Shown piece by piece: positions 48,610 through 61,500 of a DNA stretch of 64,000 nt. The stretch's first letter is position 1. Every line of letters starts with the position of its first letter. Origin of the DNA: Costus lasius (taxonomy: Eukaryota; Streptophyta; Magnoliopsida; Zingiberales; Costaceae); contig CM050447.1 of NCBI GenBank assembly GCA_027563935.2, positions 13,050,501 through 13,114,500 on the forward strand. The letters run 5' to 3'. The position numbers were made by a program, and so were the translations under genes. The notes below the pieces were generated by a model. The model was given only the letters and a program-made list of their open reading frames with translations, did no database searches and was not told the origin of the DNA.

Positions 48610-50382
48610 ATGGATGTCATGAAAAGAGAAGTGTTTACCCAAGATAAAGAATGTGTGACATTCGAAATCTTCGCGGATCACCAAAGCCTGAAGTACCTGT
48701 TTTCTCAGAAGGAATTAAATATAAGGCAGCGAAGATGGGTGAAATTTCACAAAGACTATGACTGTACGCTTAATTACCACCCGGGTAAGGCCAATGTTAT
48801 CGCAGACGCCCTAAGTAGGAAGACTGTAGGGGTGTTAGCTCACTTACGAGTAACCCCAACTGAATTAGCACAACATATGACAGATTTATGTGTTGAGATT
48901 GTGTGCCCCACTGAGCACGGATGTTTGGTCGTAATGATGGCACAGTCCCCTATGGTGCAGAAGATCATCGAGGCTCAACCAAATAATTGATATTTGCAGT
49001 CTATCATCACAAAGGGCAAGAGAGAAGAATTTACCCAGGATGATCAAGGAGTAATAAGGTGCTGGAATAGGTTATGTGTACCCGAGGTAGTTAAGGAAGA
49101 ATTACTGACAGAAGCACATAAGTCGAGATTCGCAGTGCATCCTGGTGCCACGAAAATGTATAATGACCTTCGAAAGTCTTATTGGTGGGAAGGCATGAAA
49201 AGAGATGTGGTAGAGTATGTCGGGCGATGTTTAGTATGCGAACAAGTGAAAATTGAACACAAGAAACCTTCTGGTCTTTTACAGAGTATTCCGATTCCTG
49301 AGTGGAAGTGGGAACACATTACCATAGACTTCGTGACGGATCTTCCAAGGTCGCGTACAAGCTATGACTCGGTTTGGGTGATCGTTGACCGCTTAACCAA
49401 GTCAGCACACTTCTTGCCTATCAGGAAGACTTATTCCATGGACAAGCTGGCAAGATTGTACTGTCAGGAGATTATACGATTACATGGGATTCCTGCCAGC
49501 ATCATTTCCGACAGAGACCCACGATTCACATCTCGGTTCTGGGTTAGCTTACAGAAGGCTTTGGGAACTGAACTGCGGTTCAGTATGGCTTATCATCCCC
49601 AGACTGATGGACAGTCTGAGAGGACCATTCAGACCTTAGAGGACATGCTTCGAGCCATCACTTCGGACTTCACGGATGGTTTGGAGTGTCATCTACACTT
49701 AGTGGAATTTGCGTATAACAATAGTTATCATTCGGCAATTCATATGGCACCTTTCGAGGCCTTATACGGTAGAAAGTGCAGATCTCCGGTATTATGGGAT
49801 GAAGCAGGTGAAAGCCGTGTGTTGGGACCGGCTATGTTAGAACTTGATGCCGAGAGAGTTCAGATTATTAGACATAGACTGTTAACTGCCCAAAGCCGGC
49901 AAAAGAGTTACGCTGACAAGAGACGGCATCCACTTGAGTTCGAAGTAGGTGACCACGTGTTCCTTCGAGTTTCTCCGAAGAAGGGCACAAATAGATTTGG
50001 ATATTCTGGTAAGTTGGCCCCACGATATGTTGGTCCTTTCGAGATTTTGGATAGAGTTGGACCCGTCGCATACCGACTAGCGCTTCCGCCGATGTACTCG
50101 CATATCCATCCGGTTTTCCACGTGTCCATGCTACGTAAGTAGATAGCGGACGCTTCACATGATTTGGCTCACGGTGCAATTCATGACAGAGAAGATGCCA
50201 CGTATGCAGAAATGCCTGTGGAAATTTTAGATCATAAAGAGCACAAACTGAGAAATAAGGTAATCAGCCTGATCAAAGTCAAATGGAAACATCACCCTGA
50301 GAATGAGGCTACTTGGGAGCGCGAGGATGAATTTATGAAGAGACATCCGGATCTGTTTCCGGAGATGGAGGTAGACGAGTGA
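48610..50382 (+). pseudogene. Chromovirus RNase H end, integrase and chromodomain
   Basis: 48610-48987 holds the RNase H C-terminus (FADHQSLKYLF, YHPGKANVIADALSRK) and ends at a TGA. 48994-50142 is a 382-aa integrase frame with the HHCC-type region (HPGATKMY, CLVCEQVK) and the catalytic triad in TIDFVTD, SDRDPRF and GQSERTIQTLE. It ends in a TAG. The remainder to 50382 encodes a chromodomain-type tail (VEILDHKEHKLRNK, VKWKHHPENEATWE), which marks the Tekay/Del clade. The two stops separate parts that are one polyprotein in intact relatives. Confidence 0.88.
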
Positions 50383-50511
50383 TCTCTGTACGAGGAACCG
50401 TTGTATTATCGCTCTTGTAATCTTGTTGTTACCATTAATAAATATCATCTGTTTATCGTTACTGAGTCTATTTTGAATTTGGGGACCAAATTCTTTTGAA
50501 GGTGGATATAA

Positions 50512-52648
50512 TGTTACGTCCGCGCCGAATGCGGACAAACGAAAGAAAATTTTTAAATAAAATAATATTAAATTATCTAATTGATTTGGACTGATTGGAC
50601 ACCACTATGCGTCGGTGGTCGTGCCCATGCTTTTGCCCGTCTCCTCCATCTCAGTGTGTCGCGCGTGCCCCTTTATTTCTTCCCGTTGCCACTCGTCTCC
50701 CCTCACGAACGAACCGAACGTCCCTCTCCTCCTCCGATCTGCACACAACCTACTCCTTGTCTCCACCTTTTGTACGTCCGGCGAGCTCCGGCGAGATACT
50801 ACGCCTGCAATGTCGAAGCTCTAGCCTACTGATTTGCTCGGCGACGCCTCCTTGCTTGGGATTTCTTCTCAGCGACGAGTGCATCGTGCGTGCGCATTCC
50901 CTCTTCCGGCGCCAGCAATTGTCTTCTCCCTTACCTTCGGCAAGTCTCCCTCACATTCGGTGAAGCTTTCCCCTAACCTTCCGGCTGGTTTCGACGCTTC
51001 CTTCCTCGGCTCCGGCGAGACCTGCGAACGCCGCCGCCGACTGATTTTTCCTAGATCTCCGGCGATCCAGACCTCCGATCGTGGAACCGATTGTACGGCT
51101 GTATCCCTCTCGGCGCCGGCTTCACTTTGACTACCGGAGTGTTTCGATCCGCCACCGGATTTACTGTTCCGGCGATCGCCGCCGGTGAACTTTCCGGTGA
51201 ACCTTGGTTTTCGTGCCGGCGACTCATATTACGCGTTCTAGCTAGTTCTTGCGTATTCCAACTCCGCGTGGTGGTTGCGTTCACACAAGGCTGCGAACTA
51301 GGTTAGTACCCGTACCCCGTCTCCGTACACGTATTATACGAACGCATGCGAACATAACCCTGGACTCACGTATACCTGTCAAACTTGATTTAATAACTTG
51401 GTACTATTAACATAATGAAACCGGATGAGCATGTTAATTGGTGTTAAATGGATTAAAATAGAATGGTGTGACTTATACATGATTTACCCTGTTAGGTCCT
51501 GTTGATTGATTATCTGCTTACCGGTTGGATATGTGACACTATTTATCTGCTGTTCGAGGTAGGGATTCTACCTCCTTCCGTTGTTACGGTGCCAACCGCA
51601 TGTTAGTTAGCGGCACCTTCTTTTTGCTGATTAATCCTGTTGATTACGTTTCTATTCCTATTCTGCTCTAGTCTTTATCCGTTGACATAAACTGCCTGTA
51701 TGACACATTGGTATGAGCATCGGTATTGCATGCTAGTCTGTAGAGATAGCTGGTATGAGTTATGTTATACGTATGTATGAGGGCTGAATGTCTAGCGATA
51801 GATACTTCAGTGTACCTCGATGTACTGCCTGTGAGATTTCTGTTGAGACGCTGTGTGATCGTCTCTGTGATAGTTTGACTGAGAGAGTCCGATTTTATGG
51901 GCTTGAGGTCTGTTATCAGCCCAGTGAGGGGTTGTACTGAGTGTAGGACGCTATACTAGCAGGCTGTCGACGGACAGTCGTCTCTACTATTCGGGGAGCG
52001 ATCAGTAGGGACCACTCTATTTTATAGAGTTGCGGGTCGTGGACCACTGCTGTACCAGCTCCCAGTTTTATCTGTCTGAGGACACGTATATTGATACGTA
52101 TTTGAGTTTGACTATACGATATATGGGACATGTAGAGTTACTGTGGCAATCTGGTAAACCCTTACACTCTGATCATGCACCATGTGATTTGTTGTATCCC
52201 TACTTAGCCTCCGGCTAACCCCCCTTGTTTTGCCTCCAGATTCAGGCGCGGCTCCTTCGGGGGCAGATTAGATAGATAGCTTGGTGACTACCAGTCCGGT
52301 TTGGTTTTGCATCTGTCGGTCTGTGGTTTATTATGTTTATGTTATGTTGGACTCTGTTGACCGCTGCACCGGTCGTGTATCTGTTTGTTCTGTTGACCGC
52401 TGCGCCGGTCATGTTATCTGTTGGTTTATCGACCGCTGCGCCGGTCCTGTTGTTATTTCTGTTGACCGTTGCGCCGGTCTTGTGTCAGTATTATTGCTTC
52501 TGGATATTTAAGGCCGGGTTGGCGGTTATGTTATTTTATTCAGTCTATACCTCTCGGTTGTCAGGATTGATTTGACAGGTACAATATTGTGCGTCCCAAG
52601 GTCCGGGATTTCCGACGCGAGTTTCGGGGTGGATTTTGGAGCGCAACA
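50512..52648 (+). repeat. Complete 3' LTR of the chromovirus
   Basis: It starts TGTTACGTCC just after a purine-rich TTTTGAAGGTGG tract and ends GCGCAACA; length is 2137 bp. The first 717 bp are GC-rich and absent from the 5' LTR. The GTTGACCG...GGTC tandem units lie at 52356-52479. The LTR points toward PARP3 and ends about 200 bp beyond the PARP3 stop codon. Confidence 0.85.
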
Positions 52649-52851
52649 ACATTCATTTTAAACAAAAAAAAAATAAAGAAAAACATTGTACAGCTACAAA
52701 ACATGTCCTCCATGCCACTCCGCAGAGCTACCAGTCGCAATTCAGAACATCCCTATAGGATTTGTGTTGAGATTACAAAAGAGACCCCATCAAAAACAAG
52801 CTACCAAAAAAGAACCTTAAAAGAAGAAAAAGACTAATTAATCCGTCGGCT

Positions 52852-55800
52852 TCACGCTTCTTCAACATCCAGTTCCATGGTCTTCTCCTCGTACTTCACT
52901 GCAACTAGGAAGCGAATGCATACCTATTATCGCACCAAAAACAGAGCACCAATCGCAAGGTCAACCCGAAAATCTACTGTAACATTAGGAAAGAGAAACG
53001 AATGAGTCGAACTACTACTTGTTTCGAATCGTAGACGGCGTATTCGTTGTACTCGAGCGGGCTGTCCTTGTTCTGGGATGGTACTAGCCGCCCGCATGGC
53101 ACCTTCACGTCGTCAATCCATTTGAAATGCTCCGACTCGTCCGTCGTCTTCTTCCCAAGGCCTTTAGCAGCCGCTGCCTTCTCCTCCAGCTCCTTGGAGT
53201 CCTGCGAATTAAGCCGTCAAGACTCGGTTTCACAGATTAATGGCAGTCCACAAATGTCCAAGAACTCCTCTTACATCAGGAGCAGTAGACGTCTCAGTTA
53301 TCTGCTCGCCCAAAGAAACCACAGCCAGAACCAAGAACCCCTCCGGCCTATCCACGGCTGTGAATCCGTACCTGGCAGCCTCGGCAGATGCATCTGTGCA
53401 CACAATTGCTCTTCCAAACTGGTGCAAAGCGGAAAGTCAACACATTATATAGTAATGAAAAAAAGTCGACAAAGTTGATTTCATTTACCATATAGCCGGG
53501 CACAGGCAGCTGACATATCTCCGGCAGTAATCCTTTATGAAGGTGTCTAATCAGATTGCTACTCCTAGTTCCTGTGTTCACAAATGACGTAAACGGTTGA
53601 CCATAATTGTTTGTCAGAATGGTTTGACCCAGTGACATACCACACCACAAGAGAATCTTGTTTGGTAATTTCCGTATCTCCTCGTACGAGGGACCGGCGC
53701 TGCATTCAACGGCGAAAACGTTCTCGACGGACACGCCATAGATCTGCAGGAAGCAGTAGGTCTAGTTCATCAAATCATCACCTTACACCTACACAGAGAG
53801 CGACGAACGGAATTCTCACTTCTTCTCCAACTTTTATGGGTTCGTACGTGGTCTCCAGGTACTTGACGATCATTTTGTAATCATCTGATTCCTTTGCCAC
53901 GGGCGCAAGCGAGCATCCGAGTTTGCTGTAGCGATCGGAGAGCGGGTCGTCGACGGTGGCGCCCGACATGTCTCCGATAAGTCGGGAAGCGACGTTGATG
54001 TCCCTTACTGTCTCCAATCCCGCGGCGGCCTGCACCACCTGGAGCTGCTAAGTGCGGTGCATTTCCCGAGTCAAAAAATGAACGCTGTAGATGACTAGAT
54101 TTACGTACGTAGTCGGCGAGATCCGAGATGCTCTTCATGAGGAAAGGGCGGGTCGAGTGCAGTAGCGTGAACCACTTGTTGCTGAAGTCCAACCAACGGA
54201 TGTGTGACCTCTCCTGCGAAGTGGGCGCTGACCTGAGGTTCTCCCTGAAGTCAACCAGCACCTCTTCGCACTTTTTAAGGTGGAGATCAGTAAGCATTCC
54301 CATGGGGAGATCCGGGTTGTCGTGACCCATCTCCATCATCGCGTACCTGTTCATAACCAGGTGTTCATTAATCGTTGTCCAGAATTCCCTGAACAGAGTT
54401 GACTATAAACAGGAGGATGAGTTACCTGTAAATGTCTTGGCTGCATAAAACCTTCATGAAATTCGCAACCATTGAGTCCAGCTTGCAGTGAGCAGCCGCC
54501 ACGCCTAGCTGGCGCAAACCCAGTCCCCCTTTCCTCACTTCTACTCCATCATCCTGCAAGTTTAGTCCACCTTACTTACAGGATCTAGTTTGTCTAAGAG
54601 CCTAGACTTTTGCTGCAAAACAGTTGGACGAACTCACAATGTCAACAGGGTAGAACTTGAGAGGCTGCTTAAGGAAATACTTCTCTCGCTCCCACGGCTC
54701 GAACTCATTTCCAGTGACCTCCTTAAACAGGCGATCAAATTCCGCAATTGCATCGTCAACGATGCTCCACTCCTCGACCCTCTCAATTGCGCCGGCGTCG
54801 TCTCCGGGCCTGCCTCTCTTGTAGTAAAGATGCACATTTTTCTCAGGAACCTGAATCAACTGCAAGATGCAATACCTGCACAAGGAGCACACAAACATCA
54901 AACGGTCACGACGATTGAACTTCCAAGAAGAGCGGAGGTCGAGAGCTACTCATTGGTTCCGTCCCCCAGGTGCGTATGGGAGAGCGCGCAGTTGTATACT
55001 ACGCCGTCTTTCTCAAGAATCGACCCTCCTTGCTCCTGCAACCTGCTGTCCTTGTGTACGCCCCTCTTGCCATCGAGCTTGAGCTGCCAAAACAAGACGT
55101 TGACGATGGTCTAGATCATTTCGTGATTTTGATGGTCAAGTAAGAAACACGTACTTCCACGGTCAACGACTCGAGGGCTTCCTCGCTGGGCTCCATTTTG
55201 CCCCATGGAATTCCCCTTCCCTCGGGAGCGAGGTCAGAGACGACATCATACGCCTCGAGAGACTGCGCCGCCGCCTCCTCAATGCTATCGATCAACCAAT
55301 TCTCACTTACCACAGGAAGATTCTTCTCCCTGTTCTCATCAGTAGCTCATCAGAAAACACAACATTTACAGAGCTGTAAAGTTGAGCAACCTTAATCATC
55401 TAAACATGATGCTTACATTGCGTCCGCTAGTCGGGTTGACCCTCCCCTTTCGCGCTCAGCAGGGGACACAATTAGGCAATGAGCACCTGGCCATTAAAGA
55501 TGGAAGAGACCTTCAAAGCTTAATTACAGTGATTTCTTTGAAAGAGACGAGAATGGTGCAATGGATACCGATAATATTACTGGAGACCCTCCCTCCGTGC
55601 TTCTCAATCTCCTCCCTCCATACTTGCTACACCCAACGGTACATTAATGCCACCAACAACAGCAACAACAAAAGAAATAAATGGCAGAACAATGGTGCAT
55701 ACATGTGTTCGAGACAGACGACCCGAGAGGCAGATTGTGAATCCAGCCAATGGCTTATCCTTCATAGCCAATTCACGGCGAGGATAGCGTCTTGATTCTT

Positions 55801-56517
55801 GCTTTTTGGCCCACTGACTTGGAACAATTTATATCAACAAGATCAGCCGAGTTTTATATATATATATATATATATTTATACATACATTCGGACGTATGAA
55901 TGAACAAGCGCCGATCACCTCCTTGACTGTGTCATCCCCAACTCCCTCGGGGAACTTGACCGGCTCATCCTTCCTCGGCGGTTCTATGGTGGTGAAGGTG
56001 CAAGTGCTCCATTCGCTGTACGTCCCGCTGCACTCATAGTGGCTGCCGGCGCAGTCCAGCTGACCGCCGCATTGAGGACACCTCTTCAGCGGACCAAAGA
56101 ACATCAAGTCTTGGCTATTACAGGAGCAAAGCAGCAGCAGATTGTGAGTTTCGAGCAAACAGGGGCCAGACGATGAGATTGAGCATTGCCTGCTTACCAT
56201 CGAGGGACGACGGCGTCATCGGAATCGGAGGCGTCTTGCTCGTTGGCTTCGAGTATTCTCCGCATCTCGTCGATAGAGAGGTGCTGCCTCGTGGCCTTGC
56301 AGAACTCCTCGAACTCCGCAGCGATTTCGGCGGTGGATTTTCCATTTGACTCCGAGGTGTTGACCTCCACCTTCGCCTTCTTGTTCTTGGAGGCCTGCTG
56401 CTGCTGCTCGCCGTCTTTAGTTCCATGCTCGGCTTTCTGTTTTCCCTTTGCGGGCTTGTTTTCTTCCTCCGCAGAAGCGCGCGTGTGAGCTCTTGTCTCG
56501 TGAACCTTCAAATTCAT
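52852..56517 (-). CDS. PARP3: Poly(ADP-ribose) polymerase 3 (plant PARP3)
   Basis: There are sixteen exons: 56198-56517, 55919-56114, 55703-55813, 55569-55626, 55417-55486, 55155-55329, 54950-55083, 54638-54875, 54426-54553, 54109-54346, 53820-54044, 53641-53743, 53489-53571, 53275-53418, 53019-53201 and 52852-52923. They give 825 aa, the usual plant PARP3 length. In order: a Lys-rich N-terminus, a PADR1-type zinc ribbon (Cys 119, 122, 135, 145), BRCT (about 190-285), WGR (about 320-440), the PARP regulatory domain (about 440-560) and the ADP-ribosyltransferase domain (to 825). The catalytic H-Y-E triad reads Cys665, Val699, Glu794, as in other plant PARP3s, so polymer synthesis is doubtful. 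The role is nuclear, in DNA repair and seed storability (family knowledge). Confidence 0.94.
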
Positions 56518-56944
56518 TTGGATAATCAAACAGAGGATTCACGAACTAGTTAATGCAAAAAAGTTCAATTCCAAACAAGTGCTAGAAAAGGAAACCAATA
56601 ATTGTTGCGACTGAGAAGCAAGCAAGAACACTTGCCTTCATTTTGAACCTGCCAACCACTCGATCTTCTCAACTCACAGAAACGCAGTTCCAAAAGACCA
56701 GGCGCAGCATGCGAAATCAAATCGAGAGCCACTCTGGACAACTTAGCTATCCACAACTGGAGCATAAATAGGAGCGTGCATGCTTCTCCAAGACACCTGT
56801 TACTGGAGTTAGTGTCTGTCGCCGTCTCCGGCCAACAAGTGTACCGCCTGCGGCGTGGTTCCGACACGTTGCCGGTTGGGACGAAGAGCGGCGCGGTTGG
56901 CGGACCTCTCCTGGCTTTCGAAACCCGAATTCACCTCTCCCTCC

Positions 56945-56952
56945 CACGTGTC
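56945..56952. promoter_or_regulatory. G-box/ABRE in the PARP3 promoter
   Basis: CACGTGTC, about 430 bp upstream of the PARP3 start codon, combines the CACGTG G-box with the ACGTGTC ABA-response core. This fits the seed and stress expression known for plant PARP3, but binding is inferred. Confidence 0.45.
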
Positions 56953-56994
56953 GGGATTTCTTATCGTATATAGAAACAGCCGAGGAGGGGCTAA

Positions 56995-57323
56995 CGAGGA
57001 AATATCTGCGGAGGGGCACTGCCTAATTTTGTATTTTAAAATTTTTGTTTTATAGAAATGTTATAGTCTATTCAATGGTATATATGTTAAAGTATTTTAG
57101 ATTTTGTATACGTCTAAAATATCTTATACAAGATTACATATAAAATAAAAATACTATTCACTCTTGTCTTGATCTTATATATTTTAGACGTATAAAAATC
57201 TAAAATACCCCAATATATATACCAGTGGATAACTCTAGATGTCTACAACATTTCTATAAAATAAAAATTTTAAAAAAAATTTTAAAATAAAAAATTAAGA
57301 TCCCCTCCGCAAATATTTCTCCG
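56995..57323. mobile_element. MITE-like element with long inverted repeats
   Basis: Arms of about 130 bp are inverted copies. The left arm includes GAAATATCTGCGGAGGGG, and both arms share TTTTATAGAAATGTT and TTTAGATTTT...TACGTCTAAAATAT. It starts about 480 bp upstream of the PARP3 start codon, so it lies in the promoter region. Such structures can yield small RNAs. Confidence 0.7.
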
Positions 57324-58509
57324 GATTGAAGTGATCAGATTAATTGTACTTCATTTGTCATGAAATTTTGCGTAAATGACATTAATCAAACGACTCAAGG
57401 TTCATTAAAGAAATGAATAATTTCATTTACTTGTTATTCCGCGTTGGAGTAAATTTAATCTGCTAAACTCTTCGAAATCTTAGCTTCTCTCATTTATTTG
57501 TGCATTAATCTAAATCGTTTTTTCATGATCTTAAAATGCTGACGCTATCTTATATCGTATATAAAACAATATATTTTTACAAAATAACAAAAAAAAAATA
57601 GCACTAGCACTAGCAGAGACTATTATTATCATCGTCCACAAATGTTTTTTTTTTAATTATTTGTTAACTTCCCCAACAAGTTTACAACTCACAATAAGAT
57701 GAGATTAAGATGAAATCATAGAGATGGAAACGAAAGTGAGAAATTTTTTTTAAACTAAATTAAAACAAATTGAGCATTCTATATAACTATCTGGAGTAAA
57801 CGGGGATCAAACTGTAAGAGTACAGACATTCAAATAAAATCTCGAAACTATATGGAGGCAAAATGTATAAAAATAATCCTAACTAAACGTGAAAACAATA
57901 AATAGTTTAGTATAATCTGGTATCCATTTGAATTTATATTAATAAATTTTAAAAATTGAAGGACTGGCAAGACTAGCTCGCCTACCAAATCCTTTTTGGC
58001 ATTGTATCTTCGTAAAGGGGATGAAGTGATTTAGGCATCACTCCACTTTAAAAAAAAAACACTAAATATAGAAAGCCGATCTCTGTTTTTGTACTAAATA
58101 ATAATGCATCCACCAATCTTACGAGTTCTTGTGTCTGAGTCATTATTGATACCTCAGCTTAAGAAAATTTCATTCCTCTCAGACAAGGGGTTTTGTTAGA
58201 GAATTCATTTTTAGTATGTATATAGGCGTCAATATTCAACAATATTCTAGTGAATTATTGCCAAAACTTTTATAGACGAAGATGGTAAATTTAGTGTTAA
58301 ATGGATGAAACAGACAATGTTAACTTTGTATAAATATAAAAAATTGACCTATGAAACGCACTGTAGTGCGATCGCTTGCAGCGAGAGTAACACCCGTTCA
58401 TAATATATGATCATGAAGCAGGAAAGAACTGTTTCACAAATCAACAGAAAAATCATTATAAGAAGCTATCTATCTATTTTTCAATGGCAATATCCAGAGT
58501 CGAGCACTA
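57324..58509. other. Intergenic region, no gene seen
   Basis: This is AT-rich DNA between PARP3 and the 3' end of the apyrase gene. No exon, repeat structure or RNA gene was recognised. Confidence 0.5.
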
Positions 58510-61500
58510 TCATTGTCTGCCAGGTGTTAGGATATAACGGCCTTTCTCCAAGTCATATATGATCTTCAACTTTGGTTTCATCCAACGATAAAGTGACCAC
58601 GCCGTAGAGATCAACAAAATGAAGAGAACAGAAAAAGGGAACCACGTCCATGGCTCATAGTCAAAAATAAAAGTAACCCAATCTGGGCTATCAACACCAG
58701 GTCTTGACGCTAGTTGCATAATGAAAGCACCCAATGCCCAGTCAAGTGGTACATCACCGATCTGGTTTGCAAAACTTACCCTGCATCATAGAGAGAATAA
58801 CAATTACTTCCAAGTTACTAATCGCACATCTAAATCACTCGAACAGAAACATAAGCTTGTGCTTTGAAATTAAAAGTCTAAATATGAGTACAGCTCGTAC
58901 TTTCCATCGCCCAGAACAATTCCAAGAGTGTCATGCAGAAGTGCTACAATATATGCTGAAGAGAAGCAAAACCTCAAGAGATCTTCCTCATCATGAGTAG
59001 CATATTTCTTTCTTAGTTTAAGCCAATCTTCACCGCAGTATCTTTCTCCAGCCAATATCAAGTCAGAGAGTGATGGTGTCTCTCTCAGGCCAAAGAACTA
59101 TTCAAGTAGAAGGTCGCATAAAAAAAAATTCATAGTCACACTAGCAAGTTGCCGTAAAAAAAAAAAGAAAAGCAAAATAGCAGCAATCCAATCATATATA
59201 CTTCTGATTTCTCAAAAGTAATCACTGTCCTTTTCAGAGAATTTCTAAATTTAGTTTAAAGAAAATGGTAGGTACAAAAATGCATTAACACGTCACAAAA
59301 ATTATCAGCTATATAGAAAATAACATTTGAACACTCCCCTCTAAGTGTCCGTGATTACAAATAAATTTTTTATTTAACACGAGAATCATTCATCAAATAA
59401 TAACTAACCTTTGAAGTATGAAAGAAATTCTCAGTTGCATAAAATCTCCCTTGCAGCTTAGGCATGGATGTCAGTCCCAAATGGCAGTGTGGGTGAAAGC
59501 ATTTATCTGCAGACAGAATAAACATTTCTACTTTCCCATAACAGATAAAGAAACTGCGAGCGCAAAAACTTCATTCTACACCAAAGATCAAGAATTTGCC
59601 CAATAATAGGTAAATAAAACGTGACTACAAAAAATGGGTTAGCAAGGAATAACGAGGGTAGCTCATCATTTCTCACTGCTGCATGAAAGTAACATCTAAT
59701 ATTTGTCCTTTCTAGAAAGTAAATCACTTGGAAAAATGAAGAGACAAGATAAATCCTTCATCCTTTGGCGCCTTTTATTCATTCTGTAGCCAATGTAGCA
59801 TTAAGAATTGGCTAATACAATCTTATGACACAGTCAATGGGAAGAAGGCTATTGCTTCTTCTTCTTTTTACTGCTAAGGCTATTGCTTCTTAATGCTGCA
59901 TGTAGCATTTACATAGTTTTTCACAGAGGTGAAATTATCTTGTAGCTTGTAAACGAGTATGTTCCACTTTGTGTTAAATAATCACACATCAAGGAAACAC
60001 CAATTTACTTCTCAAAATTAAAATACAACCAATAAAATTTACGATATTTTCAGAGATTTTCAGTTGGAATTATGTTAATCAAATGAAAGTAAAGTTTCTC
60101 ACATTGTAAAATCTTAGAGTGAGGGAACTATTCATGACTAACTGAACATGGTTATTATATCTAAGAAAAGGGAGTGGATAAAAAGGAAAATTCATAGAAA
60201 ATGATAATGGTTTCAAGGAATAGAAGAATCCACTATCTCTACCTTTTTCTTTCTGAAGAAGCTTCAGTGCAGCTAATCTACACTCGGAGAAGTTACCAAT
60301 AGCACGGAAGGATCCAAATTTGGTTTTTGAATCATGGAGGCCAGTAGAAAGCTTTATTGATCCCACACTATGCACATATCCTCTAGGAGTACAAGGATCC
60401 ACATAGGTAGCTTCATGGATAAAATCTTCAGCTGCATTTAGCAAGCCAAACACAAGGGTCACAACCATCTAGACTTTAAAATTAACATAAACCAAAATTT
60501 ATGCATCTACAACAAAATGAATGACGGATTGACTGCCAATAATTATGGAGAATGTGGTTTCTTTTTCATATGTTTGCCTTTTGTAGGTTGCTACAAAGAC
60601 TTGAAAGGATTAGTAGTGAACATTAAGAAACAGTCATTCTTATGTCAGTGTGCTGATTACAGGAGATTGAGACTAAGACCAATCTGAAGCCTCAGAAGTA
60701 AAATACAAATTGAGCCTTGCTATAACCTATACGTAGATACCCATCCTCAAACTTTACCCGGTAAAATGTCAGGATTTGAATCACTGTTCACTGTTTGATT
60801 TCGTGGACACTAAACATGCCAAGTTCTCAAACTTATCGTTTCTTGGACCTCAAAATCCAACTTCATTATAAATTTTCAACCATTAGAAGAGTTAATTTTG
60901 GCTGTCTAATGTTTTAGTATGCCAAAAGATATTCTAGAGAAACACTGGTTTATTTAGTATCTAAAATTGTAAGATGTGCCTCATACTAACTATTAGCATT
61001 TGTAAAGAGAATAAATATCCGTAGGTCCTTAAAGTTAAATAAAGGTGAAGACTTCCACCCTATCGTTAAGCTTTATTTCAACAGACGACTCAAAGGTCTG
61101 ACAAGGTTTCTGCCAAGTAATATATGAGCAAAGGATGCATGTGGATAACATTCAAGGAGAAAATCCCACAAAGGATTACCAAGTAAAATACTTAGGCTGA
61201 CCATTTTAATCTGGTAATCTCTTAAAGATGAAGACAAAAACCAACCAGTGTGCTGTGCAAAGGCCTTGTTGTTTCTTGTCAGAGCTAAGGTGTAGCTCAG
61301 AGCATGAGGTCATTCCTACTTGCAGCAATATAACAGGAATCCACTATGTAAATATGATTCACAAGTTTCAACCAGTGGGGTAAAGTTTTACAATATCTAA
61401 GTATTTATTGTACTCAAAAGTCAAATAACCAACGGAACTAGAATACTTAATACAAGTAAACACAGATCCGTATCAATCTAAAATACCAGCAAGAAAAAAA

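Larger units (their letters stand above)
44705..52648 (+). mobile_element. Tekay/Del-type chromovirus (Ty3/gypsy), truncated 5' LTR
   Basis: The order on the plus strand is: partial LTR 44705-46129, PBS at 46134, gag start, a foreign insert, the RNase H end, integrase, chromodomain, polypurine tract, and full LTR 50512-52648. The shared LTR part is about 1.42 kb and differs by only a few percent by eye, so insertion was fairly recent. The 5' LTR lacks its first ~717 bp. PR and RT are missing. In-frame stops break pol, so it is non-autonomous. Confidence 0.85.
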
